Source of the DNA: Gammaproteobacteria bacterium
GTDB lineage: Bacteria; Pseudomonadota; Gammaproteobacteria; Steroidobacterales; Steroidobacteraceae
Assembly: GCA_021323735.1 (NCBI GenBank)
Contig: JAJPKM010000038.1
Location: 62,001 to 126,000 of the forward strand
Length of the DNA stretch: 64,000 nucleotides
Reading direction: 5' to 3'
Both the position numbers and the translations under genes were made by a program. Position 1 is the first letter of the stretch. Each line of letters opens with the position of its first letter. Below, in pieces: positions 8,887 through 17,205 of this stretch. Under the pieces are notes generated by a model. That model searched no databases. It was not told where the DNA came from and saw only the letters and a list, made by a program, of their open reading frames with translations.

Positions 8887-10107
8887 TCAAGCATATATTT
8901 GTCTGGGTGCGACACCCGGAGGGGGCGATCCGCCTGGTCGGGGAGCTGGCCACCACGGCTCCGGACCGCAACAGCGGACGTTTCGAATCCGAGTTCGAAT
9001 ACACTCGTGCCTGGGCGAGTGAGGCTGGCGCCTTCGCGCTTGATCCGGTGTCTCTCCCTTTGGATGCTGCGCGACGGTTTCGGGCAGAGATGCTGTATCC
9101 ACCTCTAGCGGTGTTCGACGATGCGCTCCCGGACGACTGGGGTCGGCGTTTGCTCGCGGTAGCGATCACCGCCGATGGCGGCACGCCGACATCACCTGAG
9201 ATGCTGCTGCGCATGCGAGGTGGCGGCACCGGGGCACTTCTATTTACGGCGACTGATACCGCCCCTCGTCCCGATCAAAGTGTTCCTAGCACTGCGCTGC
9301 GAAAGCTCCTGGCGGCGGCCGCGCAATTCGAGGCTGGGACACTGCCACCGGGTGATGAATTTCGCCGTCTCTTGGAGGGCAGCAGCCGCGCCGGCGGCGC
9401 GAGGCCCAAGGCGCTCGTACACGATGAGTCCGGAGAGTGGCTCGCCAAATTCCCCAGTCGCACCCGCGATGATGCCTATGACGTCGTTGGCCTCGAAGCA
9501 ACCTGTCTAGAGCTGGCTCGGCGTGCGGGACTTGAAGTCCCGGAGTCGCGATTGCAGACAATCGGTGCTCGGCGCGTGCTCATGGTCAAGCGCTTCGATG
9601 TCAGTGCCAGGGGCGGTCGGTACCATATGGTGAGTCTGCGCACGCTGTGCAAAGAACGTCCCGGCATTTATGTGCATGGGTATTCTGAGCTTGCTCAGGT
9701 TCTGCGCAAACATTCTGCTTCCCCTGCAGATGACTTGGCCGCGCTGCCGGCACATGGTCTTCAATGCCGCCATCGGCAATGTTGATGATCACCTCAAAAA
9801 TTTCTGGATACTGGCGCGTCCAGATGGTTTTCGCCTGTCGCCGGCGTTCGATTTAGTGCCGGACATCAGCGGCCGAGGTGAGCACACCCTGTCCTTTCGG
9901 CAAGGCTTTGTCTGCCCGACCGGCGCGGAAATAATCGCAGTAGCGGATGAATGGGGCGTGGCACGCGCGGCGGGCATCGTGGAGGATGTCGTCAAAGCCA
10001 CCAATGCCTTCGCGACGACGGCCCGAAGGCTCAAGGTTCGCCATCCGGGAAGCTTGCAGAAAGTATGCGCCGATGTGCGTCGACGCACTGGACTGCTCAG
10101 TCGCTGA
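8883..10107 (+). pseudogene. HipA-family toxin kinase, frameshifted
   Basis: HipA toxins are Ser/Thr kinases, some of which phosphorylate glutamyl-tRNA synthetase and induce persistence. The first frame (8883-9785) gives the N-terminal HipA domain and the start of the kinase lobe (KALVHDESGEWLAKFP; VPESRLQTIGARRVLMVKRFD). The C-terminal lobe, with the catalytic NVDDHLKNF motif and AFDLVPD, is in another frame that continues to 10107. The break lies near 9740-9755, where one extra base or a two-base loss explains the shift. Without repair the first product ends before the catalytic motif, so the toxin is probably dead. Confidence 0.8.
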
Positions 10108-10147
10108 AGCGGCGGCCCATTGAGGCCATAGGCTACGACCATGAATG

Positions 10148-10168
10148 GTGGGAGCGGCTAAAAGCCGT
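10148..10168 (+). repeat. REP-like hairpin after hipA
   Basis: GGGAGCGGCTAAAAGCCG contains CGGCT-AAA-AGCCG. The GGGAGCGGC-stem pattern resembles dispersed extragenic palindromes common in Xanthomonas and Pseudomonas. Only one clear copy of this exact type was seen here, so it is a candidate only. Confidence 0.35.
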
Positions 10169-10211
10169 ACTGTGAAATGGCTTGGATCATCTGCGTAGTA
10201 ACACCCCCAAT

Positions 10212-10241
10212 AAAAAAACGCCGCGGGGTTACCGCGGCGTT
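10212..10241 (-). terminator. Rho-independent terminator of the lipoprotein gene
   Basis: A 10-bp stem AACGCCGCGG / CCGCGGCGTT around a GGTTA loop (10217-10241) is followed on the minus strand by seven T (A7 at 10212-10218). It is placed directly after the lipoprotein stop codon and is a textbook intrinsic terminator. Confidence 0.88.
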
Positions 10242-10261
10242 CAAAGGTTTAGAGCAATCGA

Positions 10262-10579
10262 TTACTTCGAGACGGACTTCTTGAACATGCGATCGATCTT
10301 CTCGTTGATCGCTTCAATGGCAGTCGAATTCGCCTGCGCGGTCGACAATGCCTGATTTGCCGTGCTCTGCGCGCCGGAGGCCGCCGATTGGGCGCTATTT
10401 GCTGCAGCGTGCGCAGCCGCCGCTTCGCTGGCCGCTTTCGACGTGTCGCCCTGCAGTTTGCTGACCTGTGACTTCAGGTCATCGATCTGCGCCTGGATCG
10501 GCTTGAGGTCTTGGCACCCCGCGAATGCAACGACGCAAGCCGCGGCGAGAGAGACCTTTAGTGTGTTTGTCAGATTCAT
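10262..10579 (-). CDS. Lpp/OprI-like alanine-zipper outer-membrane lipoprotein
   Basis: A 105-residue protein with a signal peptide and a lipobox (FAGC; Cys about residue 22), so it should be lipidated and sorted to the outer membrane. The rest is a heptad, Ala-rich coiled coil (HAAANSAQSAASGAQSTANQ) resembling Lpp and OprI trimers. It ends RMFKKSVSK; a C-terminal Lys is what is linked to peptidoglycan in Lpp, so it may tether the envelope, which is inference. An AGGGG ribosome site precedes the ATG and a strong terminator follows, fitting an abundant monocistronic product. Confidence 0.78.
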   Translation of the reverse strand: MNLTNTLKVSLAAACVVAFAGCQDLKPIQAQIDDLKSQVSKLQGDTSKAASEAAAAHAAANSAQSAASGAQSTANQALSTAQANSTAIEAINEKIDRMFKKSVSK

Positions 10580-11147
10580 AAAAATATTCCCCTAGGGTTA
10601 ATTCATTCGTCGGAAAATCCGATGTGTTGCCACAGCCGGAACGATCCCGCCATCGGGGCCGCCCGCGTCGCAGCACAGTCCTACATAAAGCCAAATTCGC
10701 GCTTCGATTGCAACTGAAAATAGCGTTTTGTCGGTATATCAAGACGCTTTCCAGCGTAGTTCATTTCTGACAGGTAGGGCCAACATTAAGAATGCGCCAT
10801 TTAAATGCAAAATTTACGCCTGACCGTGCGAGGAATTTGCAGGCGGTACATGAACGAGCGTTACTGACGTCCGACATATACTTGATACGGAATATTGGTC
10901 TAAGAATTTAGAGCTGCGCATTCGATGGCAGCCGCGGGATTTTTGGGGACCTGAGATTGAAGGTTGAGTTCGATTGCGGCATGGCAGTGCCGCGCTCGGC
11001 AGCCGTTGTTGTTCCGAGAGTGGTATGGACAGATTGCTGAAGTGGTCGCCGCCGCTTGAGTTAGGCGCGGTTGGGGACGAGAAGATTGCCTGCTATGGGC
11101 ATCCCGGGCTTCGAGATTTTCCATCATGACTTGCCAGCGCCCACGGA
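10580..11147. other. Intergenic region between the lipoprotein gene and lexA
   Basis: About 570 bp between divergent genes. It must hold the lipoprotein promoter on the left, but no clear -35/-10 pair could be fixed. No ORF here has a recognisable domain, and I see no RNA gene or mobile element. The right end runs into the LexA boxes. Confidence 0.5.
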
Positions 11148-11182
11148 CTGTATATAATAACAGCATATGTCTGCATATACAG
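11148..11182 (+). promoter_or_regulatory. Two LexA (SOS) boxes upstream of lexA
   Basis: Box 1 is CTGT-ATATAATA-ACAG (11148-11163), a perfect match to CTGT-N8-ACAG. Box 2 is ATGT-CTGCATAT-ACAG (11167-11182), with one mismatch. Tandem boxes before lexA are known from E. coli and provide tight autorepression. Because imuA, imuB and dnaE2 follow with overlaps or tiny gaps, these boxes probably control the whole cassette. AGGTGA just after box 2 is the lexA ribosome site. Confidence 0.88.
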
Positions 11183-11189
11183 GTGAACC

Positions 11190-11813
11190 ATGTCGGATCT
11201 CACACCCCGCCAAACTCAGATCTTGAGGCTGATTCAAAATGCCATTTCCGAAAGCGGCATGCCTCCCACCCGGGCGGAAATAGCGCGCACGCTCGGGTTT
11301 AAATCCCCGAATGCGGCCGAGGAGCACTTGCGCGCCTTGCAGCGTAAAGGCGTGATCGATCTGATTCCCGGCGCTTCTCGTGGCATTCAGCTCAAAGACA
11401 TTCTGCGTGAACAATTGGGTCTGCCGCTCATCGGCCGCGTGGCCGCCGGCCGGCCGATCTTGGCGGAAGAGCATATTGAAAAGCGCTATCAAATCGATCC
11501 GAAACTATTTCAGCCGCAGCCGCATTACCTGCTGAAAGTGCAGGGCATGAGTATGAAGAATGCCGGCATTCTGGATGGGGATTTAGTGGCCGTGCATCGC
11601 ACGCCGGAAGTGCGTAATCGTCAAATCGTGGTCGCGCGCTTGGAAAACGAGGTCACCGTCAAGCGCTATCGCCAAGAAGGGCCGATCGTGTGGCTGCTGC
11701 CTGAAAACGCCGATTTCGAACCCATTCGTGTCGACCTCAAAGAGCAGCCCATGATCATCGAAGGGGTGGTGGTCGGTGTCCTGCGTCGTGGCAAAGATGT
11801 GGATGCCGCATGA
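11190..11813 (+). CDS. lexA: SOS repressor LexA
   Basis: LexA represses SOS genes and cleaves itself when stimulated by RecA-ssDNA. The N-terminal winged helix ([20 protein letters not shown]) recognises CTGT-N8-ACAG boxes. The Ala86-Gly87 cleavage site lies in GRVAAGRP; the catalytic Ser121 is in QGMSM and Lys158 in EVTVKRY. Length 207 is typical. It is the first gene of a lexA-imuA-imuB-dnaE2 cassette. Confidence 0.97.
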   Translation: MSDLTPRQTQILRLIQNAISESGMPPTRAEIARTLGFKSPNAAEEHLRALQRKGVIDLIPGASRGIQLKDILREQLGLPLIGRVAAGRPILAEEHIEKRYQIDPKLFQPQPHYLLKVQGMSMKNAGILDGDLVAVHRTPEVRNRQIVVARLENEVTVKRYRQEGPIVWLLPENADFEPIRVDLKEQPMIIEGVVVGVLRRGKDVDAA

Positions 11814-11830
11814 GGATGGCCCGCATCAAC

Positions 11831-11859
11831 GGCGCGAGCCCAGGATGGGCGAGCGTCAA
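11831..11859 (+). repeat. Diverged copy of the palindromic repeat at the imuA start
   Basis: The segment contains GCCCAGGATGGGC, a hairpin with an AGGAT loop, flanked by GGCGCGA and GCGTCAA. This is similar to the 3' half of the elements in imuB and dnaE2 (GGGCCAGGATGGCCC then GAGTCAA). It is a short and diverged match, so relatedness is likely but not certain. Confidence 0.4.
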
Positions 11860-12489
11860 GTATCGCTCGTCGATATTTTGGCCGATGCGCGTGTCTGGAA
11901 GTTAAAAGACGCTTCGGCCGCCCCCGCTCGCCCGGTTTGGTCCACCGGTAAGAGCTCGCTGGATGCCCGCTTGCCGGGGGGTGGGTGGCCGACGGCGTCG
12001 CTCATCGAAGTACTGACGGATGAGACCGGTGTTGGCGAAGTGCAGCTGTTCTTGCCGGCGTTGGCGGCATGCCAGCGCAACGTCCAGGACGGCCGTGAGG
12101 TGCCGTGGCTCGTCTGGATTGCGCCTCCTTACGAGCCCTATGCGCCCGCCTTGGCGCAGCAGGGGATCGAGCTGGGGCATTTGCTGGTGGTTCGGCCAAG
12201 TACGGCCACGGAGGCTCTGTGGGCAGCTGAGCAGGCTTTGAGTTCGGGAGTCTGTGCTGCCGTGTTGCTCTGGTTGAAAGGTACCGATGACCGCTGGCTG
12301 CGGCGCCTGAAACTCGCCGCCGAAGCAGGCGGTTCGCTCGGTGTGTTGTTTCGCCCCGAGAGACATCGTTTCGAATCTTCGCCGGCCAGCTTGCGTATGG
12401 TCATGAGCCGGGGTGAACACGAGGTGCGCCTCGATCTGCTCAAAGTGCAAGGCGGTCGGTCGGGACCGGTAGATCTTGGTGCCCCTTGA
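11845..12489 (+). CDS. imuA: ImuA, RecA/SulA-like SOS mutagenesis protein
   Basis: ImuA is the small RecA-like partner of the ImuB-DnaE2 translesion mutasome. The segment TGKSSLDARLPGGGWPTASLIEVL is the typical ImuA start of the RecA-like fold, though without a full Walker A. ATG 11845 is preferred because family members begin just before this region. A start at 11803 would overlap lexA. The bases 11831-11859 around the chosen start resemble the palindromic repeat found in imuB and dnaE2, so the N-terminus may have been remodelled by it. Confidence 0.85.
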   Translation: MGERQVSLVDILADARVWKLKDASAAPARPVWSTGKSSLDARLPGGGWPTASLIEVLTDETGVGEVQLFLPALAACQRNVQDGREVPWLVWIAPPYEPYAPALAQQGIELGHLLVVRPSTATEALWAAEQALSSGVCAAVLLWLKGTDDRWLRRLKLAAEAGGSLGVLFRPERHRFESSPASLRMVMSRGEHEVRLDLLKVQGGRSGPVDLGAP

Positions 12490-12491
12490 GA

Positions 12492-14015
12492 ATGCGCTCT
12501 GCAAAATCTCGGACGGCAGACCTGTTTGCCGCCGCCGAATACCGCCTCGCCGAGTCTGCACTCCCTACGGTGGGCCGTGTCGGCGCTCTACCGGCCTCCA
12601 TCCCCGCAGTGTCGTCTGCACCCCCATCGCGCACGCCGCACACCCAGGCGTCGCAGACTCCAGCGACGCATCCTAGCCGGCCGCAACGCCGTCAACTTTG
12701 GTATGCCGTGGTGTTCCCGGAAATGGTTCGGGAGTCCTCAGCCGCCGTATTACAGCAACTCTGTCTGCACGCGCAGGCGTTTACTTCTTTCGTCAGCATC
12801 GAGGCGCCCAACGCGTTGTTGCTGGAGATTAGGGGCAGCGTGAGATTGTTCGGTTCGCTGCCGCGTCTGCATGCCGACCTGGATGCCTGTTGGCGGCAAC
12901 TGGCGCTGCCGGCCCGGAGCGCCACCGCGCCCTCGACTCTGGCGGCGCTGTGGCTGGCACGCGCCGGTGACCTTGAGCCGATCGAGGATATTGAGGCGCT
13001 GGCGGGCCGACTCGCCAAGGTGCCCCTGGTTTGTACGGCCTGGGACGATGAGGTGCTGCAAACCTTGCGCGCCATGGGGGTCACGCGTCTGGGCGAATTG
13101 ATGCGCCTGCCGCGCGCCGGTCTTGCGCGCCGGTTGCATCCGGCCAGGGTGCAGGATCTGGACATTGCCTTGGCGCGGCAGCCTGCACCGCGCAGAGCTT
13201 TCGTGCCGCGTGAGCGTTTTCGGGAGCGCTGCGATTTCGACACGGAAATCGAGCATGTTGCTTATCTGGAAAAGGCGCTCGAACCGCTGATCTCGCGCTG
13301 CGCGCAGTTCTTGCTCGAGCGCCAGGCGGGTGTGCAGGTCTTGCAGCTAAGACTTCGGCATCGCACAGCGCCGCCGACGCGAGTACCGCTCGGCCTCGCG
13401 AGCGTTACGAGTGAACGCCGGCGTTTGAGCGATGTGCTCTGTCAAAAGCTGAGGCGGCTGGAACTCGAGGCGCCGGTGCGCGGCATGGAACTCATTTCCG
13501 GTCCCTTGAGGGGACTGCCGGCAAGCTCCATCGATGTCTTCGCTGGATTCGCGGGCGCAGGCAGTCGCGATAGCGCGCCACAACTGGTGGAACGCCTGCG
13601 CGCACGTTTGGGCGAGGCAGCGGTGTATGGCGTTTGTTTAAATCCGGAACATAGGCCTGAAGCGGCGTGGCGGCGGGTGCATGAACTGCGTTTTGCCGCC
13701 GCGCTTAGGCCCAAGGCGGGGATGATCGATCAGAGCATGCCGCGCCCGGTGTGGCTGCTGAACGAGCCTTTGCCATTGTCCAAACCGGAAATCCTGCAAG
13801 GCCCCGAACGTATCGAGAGCGGGTGGTGGGACGGTAAAGGTGTGGCGCGCGATTATTACGTCGCGAGTCTACGCGTAGGCAGGAAGCCGGCGCCGGCGCT
13901 TATAGGGCACCTGCAGGGCGAGGGCCATGCCCCGAGTCACCCCCATGGCATCCGGCTCTGGGTTTTCCAGGACCGTCATTCCAAACGCTGGTTTGTACAC
14001 GGCGTATTCGCTTGA
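12492..14015 (+). CDS. imuB: ImuB, catalytically inactive Y-family polymerase-like protein
   Basis: ImuB is the hub of the ImuA-ImuB-DnaE2 mutasome and binds the beta clamp. It has the Y-family fold but the usual N-terminal DxNSFFA acidic motif is replaced by LWYAVVFPEM, as in other ImuB proteins, so it should not polymerise. A ~70-residue Pro/Ala-rich extension precedes the conserved domain, which is longer than usual. Near the C-terminus, an in-frame repeat (13873-13939) splits the expected DYYVA...RLWVFQDR segment. ATG 12492 follows the imuA stop by two bases; TTG 12486 overlapping that stop is an alternative. Confidence 0.88.
   Translation: MRSAKSRTADLFAAAEYRLAESALPTVGRVGALPASIPAVSSAPPSRTPHTQASQTPATHPSRPQRRQLWYAVVFPEMVRESSAAVLQQLCLHAQAFTSFVSIEAPNALLLEIRGSVRLFGSLPRLHADLDACWRQLALPARSATAPSTLAALWLARAGDLEPIEDIEALAGRLAKVPLVCTAWDDEVLQTLRAMGVTRLGELMRLPRAGLARRLHPARVQDLDIALARQPAPRRAFVPRERFRERCDFDTEIEHVAYLEKALEPLISRCAQFLLERQAGVQVLQLRLRHRTAPPTRVPLGLASVTSERRRLSDVLCQKLRRLELEAPVRGMELISGPLRGLPASSIDVFAGFAGAGSRDSAPQLVERLRARLGEAAVYGVCLNPEHRPEAAWRRVHELRFAAALRPKAGMIDQSMPRPVWLLNEPLPLSKPEILQGPERIESGWWDGKGVARDYYVASLRVGRKPAPALIGHLQGEGHAPSHPHGIRLWVFQDRHSKRWFVHGVFA
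13873..13939 (+). repeat. Palindromic element inserted in frame in imuB
   Basis: A 67-bp sequence beginning GCGTAGGCAGGA and ending CCCGAGTCA aligns along its whole length with 14246-14315 in dnaE2, with mostly substitutions and a 3-bp gap. It encodes about 22 residues that lie between otherwise adjacent conserved ImuB segments (DYYVA and RLWVFQDR). Confidence 0.75.
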
Positions 14016-14022
14016 GGGCTAC

Positions 14023-17000
14023 GTGTACGCCGAACTGCATGCATTGAGCAATTTCTCATTCCTGCGCGGCGCTTCGCAGCCTGAAGAATTGGTCGCGCAG
14101 GCGAAAGCTTTGAACTACAGCGCTCTGGCACTCACCGATGAGTGCACGCTGGCGGGCGTGGTGCGAGCCCACGTCGCCGCCAAAGAGCATGGCCTGCCCT
14201 TGATCATCGGCACCGAGCTCAACTGCCAGGATGGCCCGAGTCAATGCGTAGGCAGGATGCCGGAGCCGGCGCGCGCAGGGCGCCCGCAGGGCGAGGGCCA
14301 GGATGGCCCGAGTCAACTTAAAATCATCGCGCTCGCCACCGACCGGGCGAGCTATGGCGCCATGAGCCGCTTGATCAGCAAAGCGCGCCGCGCCTCCCAC
14401 AAGGGATGCTATGCGCTCGCACGCACCGATCTGGAGGATTCGCTCGCCGGATGCTTGATCATCTGGCTGCCGCGCACCGAGAAGGGGGTATGGGCGCGCC
14501 AGGAGGAGGATGGCCGCTGGTTGCAGGATCGATTCGCGGGACGCTTATGGGTGGGCGTGGAGCTTCTGACCGGCGGCCATGACATGCAGCGCTTGGAACT
14601 GCTCGAAGCGCTGGGGCGCAAGTTGCGGCTGCCATGCGTGGCGGCGGGCGATGTGCATATGCATCGGCGCAGCCGCCGCGCTTTGCAGGACGTGCTGACG
14701 GCCATTCGCTTGAGAAAGCCGCTGCAAGCCGCCGGCTACGCCCTGTATCCGAATGGCGAGCGATCTTTGCGTTCCCTGCGGCGCTTGAGCGAGCTGTACC
14801 CCGCGCCGTTGTTGGCGCAATCATTGGTGATCGCCGAGCGCTGCACTTTCAAACTCGATGAGCTGCGCTATGAGTATCCGGAAGAGATCGTGCCTGCGGG
14901 AGAAACTCCCACAAGCCATTTGCGCGCACTGACGATGCAAGGCTGCGCCTACCGCTGGCCGGCGGGGGTGCCGGCCGGCGTGCGCGAGAACATCGAGCAC
15001 GAATTGCGCTTGATCGCGGAGCTGAAATTCGAGCCCTTTTTCCTCACCGTGCACGATATCGTCGATTATGCGCGCTCGCAAAAGATCCTCTGCCAGGGCC
15101 GGGGCTCCGCGGCCAACTCGACCGTCTGCTACTGCCTGCGCATCACGGAGGTGGATCCTTCGCGCATGTCCATGTTGTTCGAGCGTTTCATATCCAAAGA
15201 GCGCAACGAGCCGCCGGATATCGACGTGGACTTCGAGCATGAGCGGCGCGAAGAAGTCATCCAATATATCTACCGAAAATACGGCCGCGACCGCGCCGCG
15301 CTCGCCGCCACCGTGATCTGCTACCGTCCGCGCAGCGCCCTGCGGGACGTGGGCAAGGCCCTAGGATTGGATCTTGCGCAAGTCGACAGGCTCGCGCAGA
15401 GCATGCAATGGTGGGATGGCCAGCGCATCGATCCGGAACGCATTCGCGCCTCAGGTGTAGATCCTGACGATCCTGTGATCGTGCGCCTCATCGCGCTGGC
15501 GGCGGAGATCCTAGGCTTTCCCCGTCATTTGTCGCAGCACGTGGGCGGATTCGTCATCGCCCGCGGCCGCTTGGATGAACTCGTGCCCATCGAGAATGCG
15601 GCAATGCCGGACCGCACCGTCATCGAATGGGATAAGGACGATCTCGATGCGCTGGGGTTGCTGAAGGTCGATGTGCTGGCCTTGGGGATGCTGAGCGCGA
15701 TACGCCGGACGTTTCACCTCATCAATGATTTCGGCGGCGCATCCACGGCCGCCGGCCACCTCGAACTGGCGAGCATACCGAGTGAAGATCAGGCCGTGTA
15801 TGACATGATTTGCCGCGCCGACACCATCGGGGTGTTCCAGATCGAATCGCGCGCGCAAATGTCCATGCTGCCGCGCCTCAAACCGCGGAATTTCTATGAC
15901 CTCGTGATCGAAGTGGCCATCGTACGTCCGGGTCCCATTCAAGGCGAAATGGTGCATCCGTACCTGCGCCGACGCAACGGCGAAGAGCCGGTGAGCTATC
16001 CCAGCAAGGAGGTCGAGGCAGTACTGAGGCGCACGCTGGGCGTGCCGATCTTTCAAGAGCAAGTCATGCAGCTGGCGATTGTGGCGGCCGGGTTTTCCCC
16101 GGGCGAAGCCGATCGGCTGCGCCGCGCCATGGCCGCGTGGAAGCGCAAAGGCGGCCTGGAGCCCTTCCAAAAGCAGTTGATCGACGGCATGCGTGCCAGG
16201 GGTTACGCGGACAGTTTTGCGCAACGGATTTTCAAACAGATCCTGGGTTTCGGCGAGTATGGATTTCCGGAAGCGCACGCCGCCAGCTTCGCCCTGCTGG
16301 TCTACATCTCCGCATGGCTCAAACACTACGAGCCGGCGGCGTTTTGCGCGGCGCTCATCAACAGTCAGCCGATGGGTTTCTACGCGCCGGCGCAATTGGT
16401 GCGCGATGCACGCGTTCACGGGGTGGAAGTGCGCGCCGTGGATGTGACGATCAGCGGCTGGGATTGCACCCTCGAGCGGCGCGAGGATGGGCGGCCGGCC
16501 TTGCGTCTGGGACTGCGTCTCGTGAAGCATCTGTCGCAGCAAGGTGCCGCGCGGCTGCTGGCCGCGCGGACAGCGCGCCATTTCGACAGTATTGCGGACA
16601 TGGCCGAACGCGCCGCGCTCGATCGGCGCGATCTCGAGGCGCTTGCCGCGGCGGATGCCTTGGCGAAATTAAGCGGTCATCGGCATCGCGCGGTATGGCA
16701 GGTTACGGGCGTGGAGCGAGCGCTGCCTTTGCTGCCTGCGGCAACCGCGGTCGATGAAGGCGTTCCGCTGCTGCGCGCGCCGCGCGAGGGCCAGGACATC
16801 GTCGCCGACTATCGCAGCCAGGGATTCACCCTGCGCCGTCACCCGTTGGCGCTGCTGCGCGAGAAGCTGCAACGGCGGGGTGTGATGCCCACGCAGGAAT
16901 TGTGGGAACAGCCTAACGGCAAACTGGTGACCACGGCGGGTCTGGTCATCACGCGCCAGCGGCCGGGCAGTGCGGGCGGCGTCATTTTCGTCACCATGGA

Positions 17001-17202
17001 AGACGAAACCGGCTATGTGAATTTGATCGTGTGGAATCGCGTGGCGGTCGAGCAGCGTGCCGCGCTGTTGGAATCGCGTCTGCTCGAGGTGCGCGGCGAG
17101 CTGCAGCGCGAGGGCCATGTGCAGCATGTCATCGCGCAGCGGCTGACGAATCTCTCATCGCTGCTGGGCGATCTTGTGGTGGCATCGCGGAATTTTCACT
17201 AA
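14023..17202 (+). CDS. dnaE2: Error-prone DNA polymerase DnaE2 (ImuC)
   Basis: DnaE2 is the C-family polymerase of the SOS mutasome. The N-terminal PHP domain begins YAELHALSNFSFLRGAS. The polymerase core shows PDIDVDFEHERREEV with the catalytic acidic residues, SQHVGGFVIARG and the HAASFALLVY motif; an OB-fold near the C-terminus (GLVITRQRPGSAGGVIFVTMEDE) completes it. GTG 14023 is chosen: GAGGG overlaps the imuB stop and sits 5-9 bases upstream. A longer frame from 13927 has no family support. The PHP domain carries a ~30-residue repeat-derived insertion between GTELN and LKIIALATDR. Confidence 0.95.
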   Translation: MYAELHALSNFSFLRGASQPEELVAQAKALNYSALALTDECTLAGVVRAHVAAKEHGLPLIIGTELNCQDGPSQCVGRMPEPARAGRPQGEGQDGPSQLKIIALATDRASYGAMSRLISKARRASHKGCYALARTDLEDSLAGCLIIWLPRTEKGVWARQEEDGRWLQDRFAGRLWVGVELLTGGHDMQRLELLEALGRKLRLPCVAAGDVHMHRRSRRALQDVLTAIRLRKPLQAAGYALYPNGERSLRSLRRLSELYPAPLLAQSLVIAERCTFKLDELRYEYPEEIVPAGETPTSHLRALTMQGCAYRWPAGVPAGVRENIEHELRLIAELKFEPFFLTVHDIVDYARSQKILCQGRGSAANSTVCYCLRITEVDPSRMSMLFERFISKERNEPPDIDVDFEHERREEVIQYIYRKYGRDRAALAATVICYRPRSALRDVGKALGLDLAQVDRLAQSMQWWDGQRIDPERIRASGVDPDDPVIVRLIALAAEILGFPRHLSQHVGGFVIARGRLDELVPIENAAMPDRTVIEWDKDDLDALGLLKVDVLALGMLSAIRRTFHLINDFGGASTAAGHLELASIPSEDQAVYDMICRADTIGVFQIESRAQMSMLPRLKPRNFYDLVIEVAIVRPGPIQGEMVHPYLRRRNGEEPVSYPSKEVEAVLRRTLGVPIFQEQVMQLAIVAAGFSPGEADRLRRAMAAWKRKGGLEPFQKQLIDGMRARGYADSFAQRIFKQILGFGEYGFPEAHAASFALLVYISAWLKHYEPAAFCAALINSQPMGFYAPAQLVRDARVHGVEVRAVDVTISGWDCTLERREDGRPALRLGLRLVKHLSQQGAARLLAARTARHFDSIADMAERAALDRRDLEALAAADALAKLSGHRHRAVWQVTGVERALPLLPAATAVDEGVPLLRAPREGQDIVADYRSQGFTLRRHPLALLREKLQRRGVMPTQELWEQPNGKLVTTAGLVITRQRPGSAGGVIFVTMEDETGYVNLIVWNRVAVEQRAALLESRLLEVRGELQREGHVQHVIAQRLTNLSSLLGDLVVASRNFH
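14226..14316 (+). repeat. Palindromic element inserted in frame in dnaE2
   Basis: Two identical 19-mers, CCAGGATGGCCCGAGTCAA, at 14226-14244 and 14298-14316 flank a GC-rich 53-bp centre. The block adds 30 codons and keeps the frame. GGGCC-AGGAT-GGCCC is a hairpin. The same element occurs in imuB, in part at 52398-52426, and weakly at 11831. Confidence 0.8.
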
Positions 17203-17205
17203 TCT

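Noticed and set aside
10900-11166. Minus-strand frame upstream of lexA
   Set aside because: No ribosome site or domain, and it runs across the LexA boxes.
13927-14022. Longer N-terminus for dnaE2
   Set aside because: The extra residues fall inside imuB and the repeat element, lack family similarity, and a better GTG with a ribosome site exists at 14023.
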